Source: Enoplolaimus lenunculus (Eukaryota; Nematoda; Enoplea; Enoplida; Thoracostomopsidae). Taken from it: a DNA stretch of 64,000 nt. A model generated the notes under the pieces. That model ran no database searches. It had not been told where the DNA came from and worked only from the letters and a program-made list of their open reading frames with translations. The DNA lies in NCBI GenBank assembly GCA_030248215.1, contig JASANG010000395.1:18988-82987 (forward strand), read 5' to 3'. A program made the position numbers and the translations under genes. This document shows positions 12,175 through 24,300 of this stretch, piece after piece; position 1 is the first letter of the stretch; every line of letters starts with the position of its first letter.

Positions 12175-13053
12175 AATTACGATCTAGTGTTGCTCGTAGC
12201 AAAACACGCCGCGAAGCAATTTAGATACTAACCATGGCGCACCAAATATGTTTTCTGTAAACAACCAGAGCTCGCTTCAAATATAATTAAGTGCTATATA
12301 AGTACGTTAAGGTTTCGATACTTTGCTTCACTAAAACTGCACTGAACAGTTAACACAGCATAACAAAAACAGTGTAAAACGGGTGCAGGATCCGCGACCA
12401 ACACATAAAATTCTTTCCCAATTCTGGTGCTTAAAGGTTGATACCAAGGCACTTTTTATAGTGGAAGAAGCATAAGAATTTTAAAAAGTTAAAAAATGTG
12501 CGCAAAAATTTCTATCCGTAAAAATTTTGTACATACATGGAGCTAAAAACACGGTTGATTATAATTCGAATGCGCAATTTCAGGGAGCATTTATCATTCA
12601 ACAATGTCGCTGAATAATCTTAGAAGTGAAAAGCACAAGAATATATATTATATGAAAATTTTTCAGGGTGAACCCGCGGATAGCGCACAATCACAAAAGT
12701 ATATATAATTGTATATAAACCGGTCTAGAAAATTCTCCGCCTCGATCAAATTTTTGGCCGTTACGAAAAAAACTAAATTTCCAAAAAACCATTTCAAATG
12801 CTTTTTTCGCAGTTTTTTTGACTATTGCTAAACAGTGTTATTTTGCCGAAATCACGGTTTTTACGAAAAAAAACTGTGACAGACAAGATGTTCTAGTAAA
12901 ATGAGGTATTCACTTTAACTCTATAGTATCGCAAAAGCTTTTTCCGCTTTTCATCACCACATAAAATGAAATCGTTTATGTCATTCACTGGCAAATTATC
13001 TACGATACAGGATAAATGCTCATTATCAGCATGTAGTTTAAACGCTTTTGTGT
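12175..13053. other. No gene seen
   Basis: AT-rich sequence without a supported exon, clear repeat or RNA gene. Confidence 0.35.
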
Positions 13054-13330
13054 CTATGTAAACCTCAACAGTGCCGGAGCAGACAGGGACTGGGGCTCTT
13101 CAAAAAGAACATGCTGGAGGCTGCCGACGTGAAGTAGATCCAGCATTTCTCGGTGTCGATCTTCGATCTGAGGTTCTCCGTCCGAGCACACGCTCGTGTT
13201 TGATAGCTGTGAAAACATTCTTCCATAAAAGTTTTAAACACAATTTGCAAAATTTGTGGATCTAGATAGTAGTGAACCCATCTTTGAAAAATCAAGTTCG
13301 CGCGCAGCGGAAATTTTTTTAACATTTTCT
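13054..13330 (-). CDS. Candidate terminal exon(s), unknown protein
   Basis: This block is G/C-richer than its surroundings. On the minus strand, one frame after an acceptor TTTTCACAG (exon starting near 13,206) runs 51 codons to a stop at 13,054. It includes EPQIEDRHREMLDLLHVG and EEPQSLSAPALLRF, which look like ordinary protein. Upstream in the same frame, after an acceptor TTTAGCAG at about 13,330, is a second stretch with SAARELDFSKMGSLLSRS. The two are separated by 33 bases that begin GTTTAA, end CAG and contain a stop, so either a very short intron or a pseudogene is possible. A different frame is also open across 13,065-13,325. I do not recognise the protein, and no upstream exons were found. 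Confidence 0.35.
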
Positions 13331-13559
13331 GCTAAAGTAGCTCAACAACTAGTATTTTAGGGATTATCTTAAGTGACATTGTAAGCCAGCGAGTGTAGCG
13401 AGAGGCAAAATTAGTTAGGAATTCAGCAATTAACTGGTTATTTAAAGATCAGTGTAGTATTTGAAGCCATTAAAAGAATAACGGCGAGGTAGAAGAATGT
13501 CAAATACTCGCGAACGAAGTGAGCGATAAGCGATACGCATTTCAAAACTTCGGCGGTTT

Positions 13560-14110
13560 TTGCTTCACCGGTTAGGTTATGGGCCCTTTTAGGGCTGGGC
13601 CCCCAAAAGGTGGTATGGGAATGGCTGTGAAACCCCAAGAGTCAGAGACCGTTGACCAAACGCCTTGATTGTTGAGTTACTGGCGGCCTGAAGGGGCAGG
13701 ATTGCTGGGTTTCGGCGACGATCTTCAGGTGTGGCTTTGATTGCGCTAACATGCCCTTTGGTGTCAACCAAAGACCGACGCCCAGTGTTGCGATCCACGA
13801 CGAAGAAGAATTGGAATTTGACTGCTTTCGGGGATTGCGTTAAATTTTGAGGAAAGACATGAGCTTCCGCAACTGATGGATTTCGGATCGCAGCGACTTG
13901 ACTCACCATTGGCGGATCGATTGTTCAGGAGTGAGAGCTCCAATGACATAATTGAACTTCGTTAGGTACGTTGAGATCCCTCGTGTAGCGTATTTGGCCT
14001 CAACTTGAGCGATCCAGAGCTCGGGATCCGGTGGCCACAATGGCGGCTGTATCACCGCGGCTGAGACATCTTCGGTGTTTGTGCTCTGAATGTATGATTC
14101 ACGCACCTCG
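13560..14110 (-). mobile_element. Ty3/Gypsy gag-protease fossil
   Basis: Two adjoining minus-strand pieces are typical of metazoan Gypsy elements. The gag part carries PPLWPPDPELWIAQVEAKYA. The protease part carries FFVVDRNTGRRSLVDT and, further on, LQAASNSTIKAFGQRSLTL. No reverse transcriptase, integrase or LTR is seen next to it. It is broken, with a few breaks, and probably old. It matches a different Gypsy lineage from the copy at 46.9-50.5 kb as far as the short shared regions allow judging. Confidence 0.8.
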
Positions 14111-14479
14111 AAAGCAGCATTTTAATTAGAAAATTTTATTACATTTTTCGCTCTCGAATCTTAATACTAGTGTTCTATAAAACAAAATAGTAGTGACTTG
14201 TTAATTAAAGAACTATAATCTTGAAAATTCGGTTGAAATCGTTAAAAACATCAAACTTAGATCATCCCCAATTTCTACATTTCAATGTATTGCTAGCTAC
14301 GTAAATATGACTCTCATCACCTTTGATAGTTGAAACCTTTAGTAAAAATGTTTAGGATATGACATAAAAAGTGTTTTGACTAACAGTTTGGGCAGATTCA
14401 ATATACCTAGGAAATTTAAAAACAGTTTTGCATAAATTCTACATTTTTATAGAAGAGAAGAAAGGTGATGGTAAAAGGA
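14111..14479. other. No gene seen
   Basis: AT-rich sequence with no supported exon or repeat. Confidence 0.35.
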
Positions 14480-14760
14480 TGGTTAATTAGTTAATTTTAA
14501 CCAGTATCTGCAAAATGTTGTTAAGTTGTTTGGTTTTAAACTAATTTTCTATGAAATTTCGGAAATTGCTTCCTGAAAATGGTGTGAAAAGTAAACGAAA
14601 CGCGCTAAACAGATAAATTTTGCAAAATTATGGAAAATTTTACTACCGAAATTGCTGGAACCTCCGACAAAGATTCTACCGGAGCCGGAGCCGGAGGCCG
14701 ATTTTCTGCCGGAGCCCGATTATCTGCGGGAGCCGGAAGCGGACCTCCGGTTGTACCCTG
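14480..14760. mobile_element. hAT-like MITE remnant, CTCCGG family
   Basis: The right part is dense in GGAGCCGGAGCC and ends GGACCTCCGGTTGTACCCTG. The left part matches 1,205-1,450. The left terminus cannot be placed exactly. Confidence 0.55.
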
Positions 14761-14764
14761 ATAA

Positions 14765-14975
14765 ACAGGCATACGGGCATGGCTCGAACGTTCTGCCTTG
14801 GAACCTATGCGAACGTTCCACTACTGCGCCACGCTGGACACATCTAAATGTACTTTTAATATCGTCGACTAAATATGTCGACCGTGTACTGCTGGCTAGC
14901 ATACATACAGTGCATTGCACTATTGCATGTGCACAAATTGAGCAAGCGTGTCTAACATGTTTACATGTCTCAATT
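14765..14975 (-). mobile_element. tRNA-derived SINE-like copy
   Basis: Read on the minus strand, the end of this segment has an A-box-like GTGGCGCAGTAGTGG and a B-box-like ACGTTCGAGCC, the two parts of an internal RNA polymerase III promoter. The preceding portion (AACATG...TGCAATGCAC, then CGGTCGACATA) matches the two plus-strand copies at 44,079-44,336 and 44,437-44,700, which suggests a dispersed SINE-like family. The tRNA part is degenerate. Confidence 0.55.
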
Positions 14976-15949
14976 TTCAACATGTGTATTTTCGTGCGCA
15001 TAAATTATATTGTCCTGCATAAATATCACGTGATTTTAGAATTTCAGAATATCGTATGATATTTCCGTCCCACGGTGTCATGTAACATATGGCGGTTTGT
15101 ATACAATGATTAATCTTTTAAATCGAAATTTTAAGTATGCTAATGTTGGTTGAGATTTTGCGTTTTAGTTAAATATTCAATCAACCTTGGTAATAAGAAA
15201 ATATTTGTCGCACGAAAAGTTCAATTACCAATTCACATGCTCAAACATTTTTCAAAAATAAATAAACCAACCTTTATTTTGATATTCCAATATCAACAAT
15301 ATTATTTTTTAAGGTTTCAAAACTGCTGAGTTTAAAGCAGTGGAAATTTGAATTTTAGTTATCTTCAACCGTTAACTCGGGTTGCTCGACTGATAGTTAC
15401 ACATACACTCCATCGTCATTAGATCGAATCAATAACACAATATTTCTAAAATGTGTCAGTAACCATTTTTACCATATGCATTTTGAGGCGACCTGATATC
15501 AAATATCGTTTAAATGAATACCGCAATTACCTCTGTAAATGATCAGCAGTCCCTAAAATAATCAAGTATCTAATGGTAGTCCGTGACGGAGGTACATCTA
15601 CATGCCTCATCTAAAATGTCAAAAATAGTTTCCCATTCGTCATATTCACAGACAAAAACCTTTGTACTCTCTATCTCTACCAATTAAAGTAATAAGCATT
15701 TCAAAACTCTGGCAAACAGTTATAACACGCGTGTAGCCGTTAAACTACAACTAAGTTCAAATTTCCTTTTTAACTGTAGTATTAATGTAAACAACTTGAT
15801 TTAATTATATATAAACTCAAGCCTTTAATTGTTCATACCGACCCATAGAAAAATAAAGGCCTAGAAATTAGCTATAAAATGACATTTTTAATTGGCGTCA
15901 GAAATTGATATACAAGAACAATTGTGTTCTAAAGTAAATTCACTAGTAA
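14976..15949. other. No gene seen
   Basis: AT-rich sequence without a supported exon, repeat or RNA gene. Confidence 0.35.
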
Positions 15950-16290
15950 TCTGTCCCATCTGCCCCAACTGTCCCATCTGACCAAACTGTCTCATCTGTC
16001 CCAACTGTCCCATCTGTCTCAGCTGTCCCAAGTATCCCATCTGTCCCAAGTGTTCCATCTGTCCCAAGTGGCCAACTGTTCCATCTGTACCAACTGTCCC
16101 ATCTGTCCTGTTTGTCCTAACTGCCCCATCTGTTCCATCTGTCCTAACTGTCCCATCTGTGCTATCTGTCCCGTTTGTCCCATCTGTGTCGACTGTCTCA
16201 TCTGTCGCAACTGTCCCATCTGTCTCAGTCTCATCTGTCGCATCTGTCTCAGTCTCATCTGTTCCAACTGTCCCAATTATATTTTTTTGA
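15950..16290. repeat. CTGTCCCATCTGTCCCAA minisatellite
   Basis: A long degenerate tandem array of CTGTCCCAT and CTGTCCCAA words, the complement of the array at 750-975. Long open frames on both strands, including one of about 150 codons made of repeated DGTVGT, are artefacts of the repeat. Just downstream, at 16,298-16,375, TCCTGGTACATTTCTGTCCC and GGGAAAATGGGACGGCC occur in two tandem versions. Confidence 0.9.
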
Positions 16291-16420
16291 CTGTACTCCT
16301 GGTACATTGCTGTCCTGGGAAAATGAGACGGGTACTCCTGGTACATTTCTGTCCCGGGAAAATGGGACGGCCTTTAAAGTAACATTGGCCAAAATCACAA
16401 AAAGTAAAAGTAGATAGACA

Positions 16421-16638
16421 CAGGGTACAAACGGAGGTGTGCCTCCATCTCTGGCTGCGGCAGGAAATCGGCCTCCGGATCCGGTAAAATTTTTGCCGCA
16501 GGGGCCGGCAATTTCGGTAAATTTTTCCAGATATTAGCTAAAACAAATTAACTATCATTTTTACTGCCTAATTTCGCCTCGCCTCCGTTAAGTTTGGTTG
16601 ACCTCCGGCTCCGGTATTTTTCTCCCGGTTGCGCCCTG
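16421..16638. mobile_element. hAT-like MITE, CTCCGG family
   Basis: Begins CAGGGTACAAACGGAGG and ends CTCCCGGTTGCGCCCTG, with GCCTCCGG words inside. The flanks do not show a convincing 8-bp duplication. Confidence 0.6.
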
Positions 16639-17270
16639 ATATTCAAGTCTCAAAAAATTAAAAATTTATTGGAATCAAAAGGGTAGGTTATAAGGAGAAA
16701 AATCGGCATATGTTCCGAAAAATAGTAGAGCCGGAGGTAAAAAAACTTGCCGGAGCCATAGGTGACGAGAAACCGGAGCCGAAAGCCGATTTTTTGCCGA
16801 ACCCGGACCTCGAACTGATGTTTGTACGATTTACCGTTGTTGCAGTGGTTTAAAATCAGACTGAGACAAACCAAATCAACTCAATTTCATGTAACAAACG
16901 CAAGTATTTATTAGTCAGTAGCAATCTTCTTAACCGAATACCATGCACTATTGAAGCAGTTGCACCATAAACTATTTTTGGAAATGTATATTTACGCTTA
17001 TAAACAATCAACTTGTGGGTCAGGGTTCTTCATTTAGAGCAACAGGTGAAAACAAGTGCTTAAGAAACGAAAATTAAGGTTAAATACAAGTGCTGCAGAA
17101 CGAAAATTGAGGTTAAATACAAGTGCTCCAGAAACGAAAATTGAGGTTAACCAAAAAAACGCAAAATCGAGTATCGGATATCCGAAATATAAATTTAATT
17201 TCGGATATCCGACAAATATCCGGTAAGAATTGCAGGATATGAAAAAATACTTGATACCCATCCCTATTCT
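16639..17270. mobile_element. hAT-like remnants, CTCCGG then GGATATCC family
   Basis: At 16,725-16,815 are further GCCGGAGCC words of the CTCCGG type. From about 16,985 to 17,268 the sequence matches, inverted, the left part of the element at 10,772: CGGATATCCG words and an end reading ATACCCATCCCTA. Neither remnant has both ends. Confidence 0.5.
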
Positions 17271-18349
17271 TTATACCAGTTGCAATATAAAAAAAATTTC
17301 CTGGGCGAAGCTCGACCATTTTATAGGCCTCAAGTCGAACTCTTTTGCTTTTGACATATACATACCAAAACCAAACTGTTATGGTGAATGATAAACGCTT
17401 CATTACACAAGTTGCAGTAAAACTAAAACTTCCTGAGTGAAGCTCAATCTACATACGCCTCAAGGTCGAATTTGCTTCTGACATATACCCAAGCGTTATA
17501 GTGAAATATGCTTAAACACGTGACTCTTGATTTAGCAATGCATATCCGATTAGAACATAGTACATTTTGACAAGCCGTTTAAACAAGCCGAGACTTATTG
17601 AGGCAACAGAAATAAGTGAATTCAGGAAAATCAAAATCCTGTTCATTGAAATATTTGTCCAAGGCACGAACGGCAAGTGCTAAATGTTTTCAAAATGGTC
17701 CAGTATGTTCAATCCAGTTTAAACTACACAAATAGATGTCGCCTAGCCTCATTTGGATTCGGTATTTTCAAAACCGATTACAAAATCCAGTTCTGAACCC
17801 TCAATTTTTGCCAAATATAACAAACGAATCGAAACCTCTGCTGCAACTCTCGTTAGAATTGAGATCCGGATATCCGAAAAAAAGAATATTGGAAGAAAAA
17901 TTATCAGGGTATCCAGAGCCTATCATTGGTTGTTAGTTTTAGCGCTATTTACTGCATCTAAGTTTTATTGGTAACGGAGCACATGACAAACAGCAAGAAT
18001 TATCGGAAGAATCTTTTCAATAAAAATATCGTCATTGGTTAAACTGTAAAATGCAAAAGTAAAATCAATATCGGCTTGCCGATGAAAAACTTTACGAGTA
18101 CTATTATTTCTATATTCTATGAAATTTAAATCGGCGCTTGGAAAGAATAAATATACTTAAATAATTAACATGTACTTCACAATCAGCAATAACAACTTTC
18201 CGATGTAAGAAAAATACAGACGTCGATAAAATTCAAGATGCCTAGCTTGGTTTACGATGGAGCTTTCAGTCGGCCAGAAGTGTCACAACAACTAGTCAAC
18301 AGTTTCGTTTCTCTTTAATGTATCTTTTATATATGAAGAACTTCCTATT
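17271..18349. other. No gene seen; downstream flank of the zinc-finger gene
   Basis: No exon is supported. A block at 17,860-17,930 repeats GGATATCCGAA and GGGTATCC, probably a further GGATATCC-family fragment. The sequence just left of 18,350 is the 3' flank of the zinc-finger gene; an AATAAA-like signal could not be assigned with confidence. Confidence 0.35.
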
Positions 18350-21300
18350 TCAACAAGCGATCCCTAACCAAGTTTTATGTTGGTCCTCGAAAGAAATCTT
18401 CTTCTTCACCTTGACAGCATGAACCTGAAAAATTCTGTCACTGAAATTTTCCTTTATTTTAAAATAGAATACTGTTTAAAAAACCAATAAGAAAAATTCA
18501 ACTCGAATTATCCAAATGTCTATTGTTTAAAATGAAATTTTTGTGAATAACAATTATAGTCACCGAGCGTCAGCACTTTTGAAGTTCTGGAAACCTTAGT
18601 CAACCTGTGAACCTTATAGAAAAAACCAATCACTGGTTAGTTTAAAAGTTAAGAGACGAAACTCCTATATAATTATTTACGTTCGATTAAAAATACACTC
18701 TTACCACATGCTCTTGGTGCATATGGATCAGAAGGGACGATTGAACAAGCGTTTTATTGCAAATTTTACAACCGTCAAAAATTGTTGCGCCAACATTTTT
18801 TGGGCCACTCATATGCTCAGTCTTGAAATGTTCGTCAATTTTGTCTTCACGCATATAGCACAAACCACATTCACGACACATCCACCATCGATCGTAAGCA
18901 TGCGTCATTTCGTGAGCCTAAATTAAAATTCTGCCTAGGATTGAGATAACATTGGCGTGATACCGCTCACAACAGGTTAAACCAGTCGTAGTGGGACTAC
19001 ATTTATTGCACGAAGCTCGAACACACGTAAGCAATTGAGGTAATATGCAAATTAATTAGTTATTAGCTAACTATTCATTTATCGGTTTTGGAGGTTTGTA
19101 AACAATCTACGCAGATCCCTCGCACCCAAAAACCCTTTAATGCTAAAATTAGATTGCTCCTAACTGTAATAATTAGTGAAATACTGTGGAAAGTCCTAAT
19201 TTAGGCTTAATTAATTATGCAAATCAGCCTGTAGCTAATAAACGGCTTAAAATCTAAAACCCGAATGCGAGGTTAACACTCCAGAATAATTGACTTTCAA
19301 ACAAAAAAAGATTATCGAAACCGGTTCAGCCGTTCCTGAGATTCTTTTCGGACGGACAGACATCCACCTTTCGACCCCCAAGAACAAAAAATAAAAAGCT
19401 TCGCGAAACTCCGAGCTTGGCTCGGAGTTTCGCTTCGCTTTACAATAATATGGTGTATTGTTTGTAAATTTTGAAATAAAATCACGAAACCAGTGGCTGG
19501 GTTGTCCCTGGCGGCCTCCACCCACACAGCCACGCCCTCGACCTCTGGTTTGCAACAGATTAATACCCCAACTTTTTATGGTGGCATCATACATATAACC
19601 TCTAAGTAAACTACACCTTAACATTCTTTATAACAATCTAAAAACCTAGAATCTAGTCTCCGGAACCGGAATTTGGAAAAATTACCAGATACGAAACTAG
19701 AACCGGAAAATGAAAAATACATACCACATAAAAATCATTTTAATTTTCTCTTTTGCAATATTATTAGTGAAATAACCCTAGTTGACCTCTGGTTTGCAAC
19801 AGATTAATACCCCAACTTTTTATGGTGGCATCATACATATAACCTCTAAGTAAACTACACCTTAACATTCTTTATAACAATCTAAAAACCTAGAATCTAG
19901 TCTCCGGAACCGGAATTTGGAAAAATTACCAGATACGAAACTAGAACCGGAAAATAAAAAATACATACCACATAAAAATCATTTTAATTTTCTCTTTTGC
20001 AATATTATTAGTGAGATAACCCTAGTTGGATATATGTACCCACTTTATCTTCTGTGTTTTAGATTTTCATAATCCACGGAAACGAAACCTACCTTCGATG
20101 GTATATTTTCGGCAATTGGCAATGTTTGCATACTATGCTAATGAAATCTATTTACTTTTTATCGTCATTTTTTAGTAAAATACCTTAATTTCCACCGACC
20201 AAAATTTAGTACCGGAATTTTTAATTCCGGTAAAAATCTTATCCGGAACCGGAAGATGAAAAAATGCCGGAACCGGAATTCCGCTTACACCCTGTAATGG
20301 ACCTCAATAAAAAATATCCTTAGACTTAGTCACAATGAAAAGCAAGTCTTTAGCTCTACTTGCATTTTATTGGACATCATTATTATAGTACCTTTAGCAA
20401 TGCATCGCGAGCAAAACAGCTGCCACAAAAAATACAACATAAATCCCCAATTCTTTGATGCTCCTTTATGTGCGCAGTAAGGGCTAATTCACTAAACATG
20501 TTCAATCGACACACGCTGCATTTTACTGTTGCCTCTGACTGATGGTTGTGAAGCAGATATTCCTGAGAAATGAAATATTATATAAACAATGAAATAAATC
20601 AAAACAAAAAATTCAAATCGAAATACCGGAACCGTAATTGTTACTACTTGAATTTTGAAAAGCAATTATAGTCAATTTAATTATTCATTCGAAAATATTA
20701 CAATATTACACGAAAAAGCTAATTGGTCACCAGAGGACTAGGTAAAACACATATGTAGTTGTCAATTAAATCTGGCATTAGCTAGTGGGCTGCCGTCCCG
20801 CACTCGCTGATTTCCCCTCTCAAAAATTCACTATCTTCAGTTTCCAAAACTCGAAAAACCCTCCCAGTTTGAAATTGTACTTCCAGAAACAGAAACAAAA
20901 ACATTGGTTAACGCTACCTGTAATCTTTAAAATAGCAAATTTATGCAAAAATTTGCTAATATAAAAAACTGCGCAAAATAGCGATGCCTCGGCGCCCGGT
21001 CCCGAGGCCAACACGTTGTTTTGCTGGGTTCTAATCGAGGCCAGTTTTCATATAGGTACAATTCTTAATTGACTCTCATAAAAACAATCCTACCACGTTG
21101 TGTTCTAGTTTCAAACATAATATGAAAATCACAAGCTATTTTGTACACGGTATTTTTATTTTCCAACGGTTTGCTTTACACACTACACAATTTACAACTT
21201 TTCTACTGTTAGCCACCATATACGTGTTACGTACGCATATCCTAGCTGATGTTGATAGTTTCCTTTACCTGTTCTAACTTGACAAAAAACTGCGAAAAGT

Positions 21301-24300
21301 TTTTGCCCTTTTTAATCTCGGGGGCTTACTAAGACCATTACCCACTCTTAACAATAAACAAGCATACCTCAATTGATTTGAAAACACTCATACACGCAGG
21401 TGCTGCAGCTTCTGGCAACGGGCATCGAAGCTCGAAATTAACTTTTGAACGATGAGTTCGAGCGAGATGACCACACAATTCGTTTGATGTAGGAAATGGC
21501 GAACCACACTCGAGACAAAAATGTCGAAGCGCTGGCTGATGTCGAAGTGCGTGCACTTTATATGAAGCACGTGAAGTAAATGAGGCATTACATATTGAAC
21601 AACGGTGTTCGGCAGATACTGGTTTAACTGTGGTAGCAGAAGCGGTATCATCGCCTGTCTCGCAATCAGTGGTCGAAACCGTCGACTGAATTTGTTGGTC
21701 AGTGGAAGTGTATGACTGATAGGCTTCACGAGCTTCGTTTGGCTCACACGCACTAGTTGATGCCACTGGTAGAACTCGTGAATTTTTTTGAAACGACGCT
21801 GTTCCAGACCTGCGCCTCATATTCAAATCATTCAGATTATTCAGCGAAACCCCGGTAGATGAAGTTAAATTTAACAGCTCATTTTCAACAGCGGTGTTAC
21901 CTGTTCGCTTTCCAACTACTTCGTTAATAGCCGAAGACACACTTGCTGATATTGCAGGAACAATTAACCTAGGCCTCAGTGCAGGCGATGAAAACACTGT
22001 CACAGGAGCTGGTACAGCACCACTTGGTGCTGGTACCAACCTTGGCGTTGATTGTAAATTACAAGGGTTGCTTCTGCGTTCTAAGCATTGAAGAGGCAGA
22101 CATCTACTCACAACTGTATTAGATGGTTGTACTGTGGATCTGGCTAACAGCTCATATAACGTCGCGTTTTCTGCTGGATTTTCGTTTGAACTGTGAAAGG
22201 TTGGCTGTTCGAATAGTGGAACAGTTGTGCGGCTTGTGCCGTTGCTTCTATGAGCTAGTGTATAAGGAAGTAAAATTCTAGCATTACTGCCAACGACCTT
22301 CGCTATTGCATTCGAATTCTCCGCTGTCGACGCTGGCATTGTATTTGTTGTTGCGCGTACCGCATTAATTCGATTTGAATAAATCGTTTCAAAATTAGTA
22401 TCGTCAAAAGGCTGCGCATATGCCAGCGTTGTTGGCACTATGGCTATCGGTGCGCGAACCACGGTTGCAGCCTGATTTAAACCGCAAGGATTGGGAGCAA
22501 TTGGCCTCAACTGAGATATGCTTGTGTCTTTTTGGACAACGGCGTCGACAGCTGCAGCGACATGTTGTGAATTTGGAGCTAAACGCCGATATCGTGTTTT
22601 TTGGTTATTATTCGACTGTTGTAATCTCGCCTGAGAATTAGAAAGTTCACGTGTTGCCAAGGACTGCTGTTGGGTCGCCAGCTGAGATGATTTACTTTGG
22701 TCAGATACGCTCGTAGCTAAATTACAATAAATTGGCAGCCGTTGATTTGAACGTCTAACCGGTGACAGTGACACGTTTTGTTGTTGACGGACTACGGCGG
22801 ACGGCCTATGATGGATTAACGTAGAAGGTGTTTGTTCACGCAGCTCCGTCGGCTGCTGACTGTCAACCAACTGCTGGGTTGGTGAATTACGACGTTGCGG
22901 GATCTTCGGCTGTCCACCAACCTGACTCCTTGTATTCACCGATGCGGCAACATTGTTTCGATTTGGCCTGTTATGCAACGTATTTTGAAAAAACTCTGGA
23001 GGCAAATCCTGGCGTATATCTTCAATAACGGTCAGTTTGATTTGCCCAACAGTTCGTGCGCGCTCATTTTCCAACATAAATTTACTCGCTGGCAGCATGG
23101 TTCCACATTTATCGCACGCTAATAGTGTTTCAGCGTATGCCATAAACGTGCGATGTGCACATTCACCTGGGTTTTGCGGTGGCAAGCCATTGTATAGTTG
23201 TTGCAGGTTAAGAGCAGTGCCAGCCGCTGGTTGGAAATGTAATTTTCGATGCGCACAAATTGCAATTTGGCTCAATACTACATCCGACCGCGCTAACTGT
23301 TGCGCAGAATTAGTGCCAGCATATACAATCGCGTCGATTTCAACATTATGATCAGCGCCGATATGAGTTTGAATTGCTGCTAAATTTTCGCTTCCAAGGG
23401 AACATATTTTGCAAATCCACAACGCTTTGACATCATGCACTACTGACATATGAGTGTGCAAATTAAATTCAGACCGATATGCTTTATAGCACAACGAACA
23501 CGCGAACACTATTTTGTCGTGCGTTTCTTTATGAGATTTCACCTAAAAGTAATAATACAACACAATAGGGCACAATAAATTTTAAAAGCTTAAACGTTAT
23601 TTGACGTAAAGTTGCGCAAAGCATTTCGTTATTAAATTCGCTGACTGTTCCTGTTCTTGTAAAAAATTCATTTTTGCTGTCCCTGTTCTCGCAAGAAATA
23701 GTTTTTGGTGGAACCCGTGCTTACCTGATCCTTTGTAACACTGATAGCAGAACATAACGGGCAAGATAGATAAGGGTGGTGCTTTTTCGAGTGTTGCAAG
23801 AACATGTCTTTGCTAGCATAAGCTAGACAGCACAGTCGGCAAACCCACACGTCCACACCTCCTGGTATTGGTAATATATCATCTGAAATGTTAAAAGTTA
23901 TGTAGAAATTAGACAACTAACACCAAGGCCCGTATTCTGAAATATGTATATTGTATAGCACCTATTATCAGTTGTTGATTGAGCGAAGCTCGGAGTTTCG
24001 CGAAGCGTTTTATGTTTTGTACTTGGGGGTCGAAAGGTGGATGTCCGTCCGTCCGTCTGCCCGCCCGAAAAGAATGTCAGGAACGGCTGAACCGATTTTG
24101 ATAAACTTTTTTTGTTTGAAAGCCAATTATCCTGGGGTGTTAACCTCGCATTGGGGTTTTAAAATTTTAAGCCGTTTATTAGCTACAGGCTAATTTACAT
24201 AATTAATTAAGCCTAAATTAGAACTTTCCCCAATATTTCACTAATTATTACAGTTAGAAGCAATCTAATTTTAGCAATAAAGGGTTTTTGGGTGCGAGGA

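Noticed and set aside
15888-16346. Open frame of about 150 codons, minus strand, rich in DGT/DET repeats
   Set aside because: It is a translation of the CTGTCCCAT minisatellite; similar frames exist on the other strand and in other registers.
19247-19624. 125-codon minus-strand frame
   Set aside because: Runs across the RepA head and hairpin; the same sequence in other RepA copies is not conserved as a frame.
22420-23351. Several plus-strand frames
   Set aside because: Antisense shadows of the 2.2-kb zinc-finger exon.
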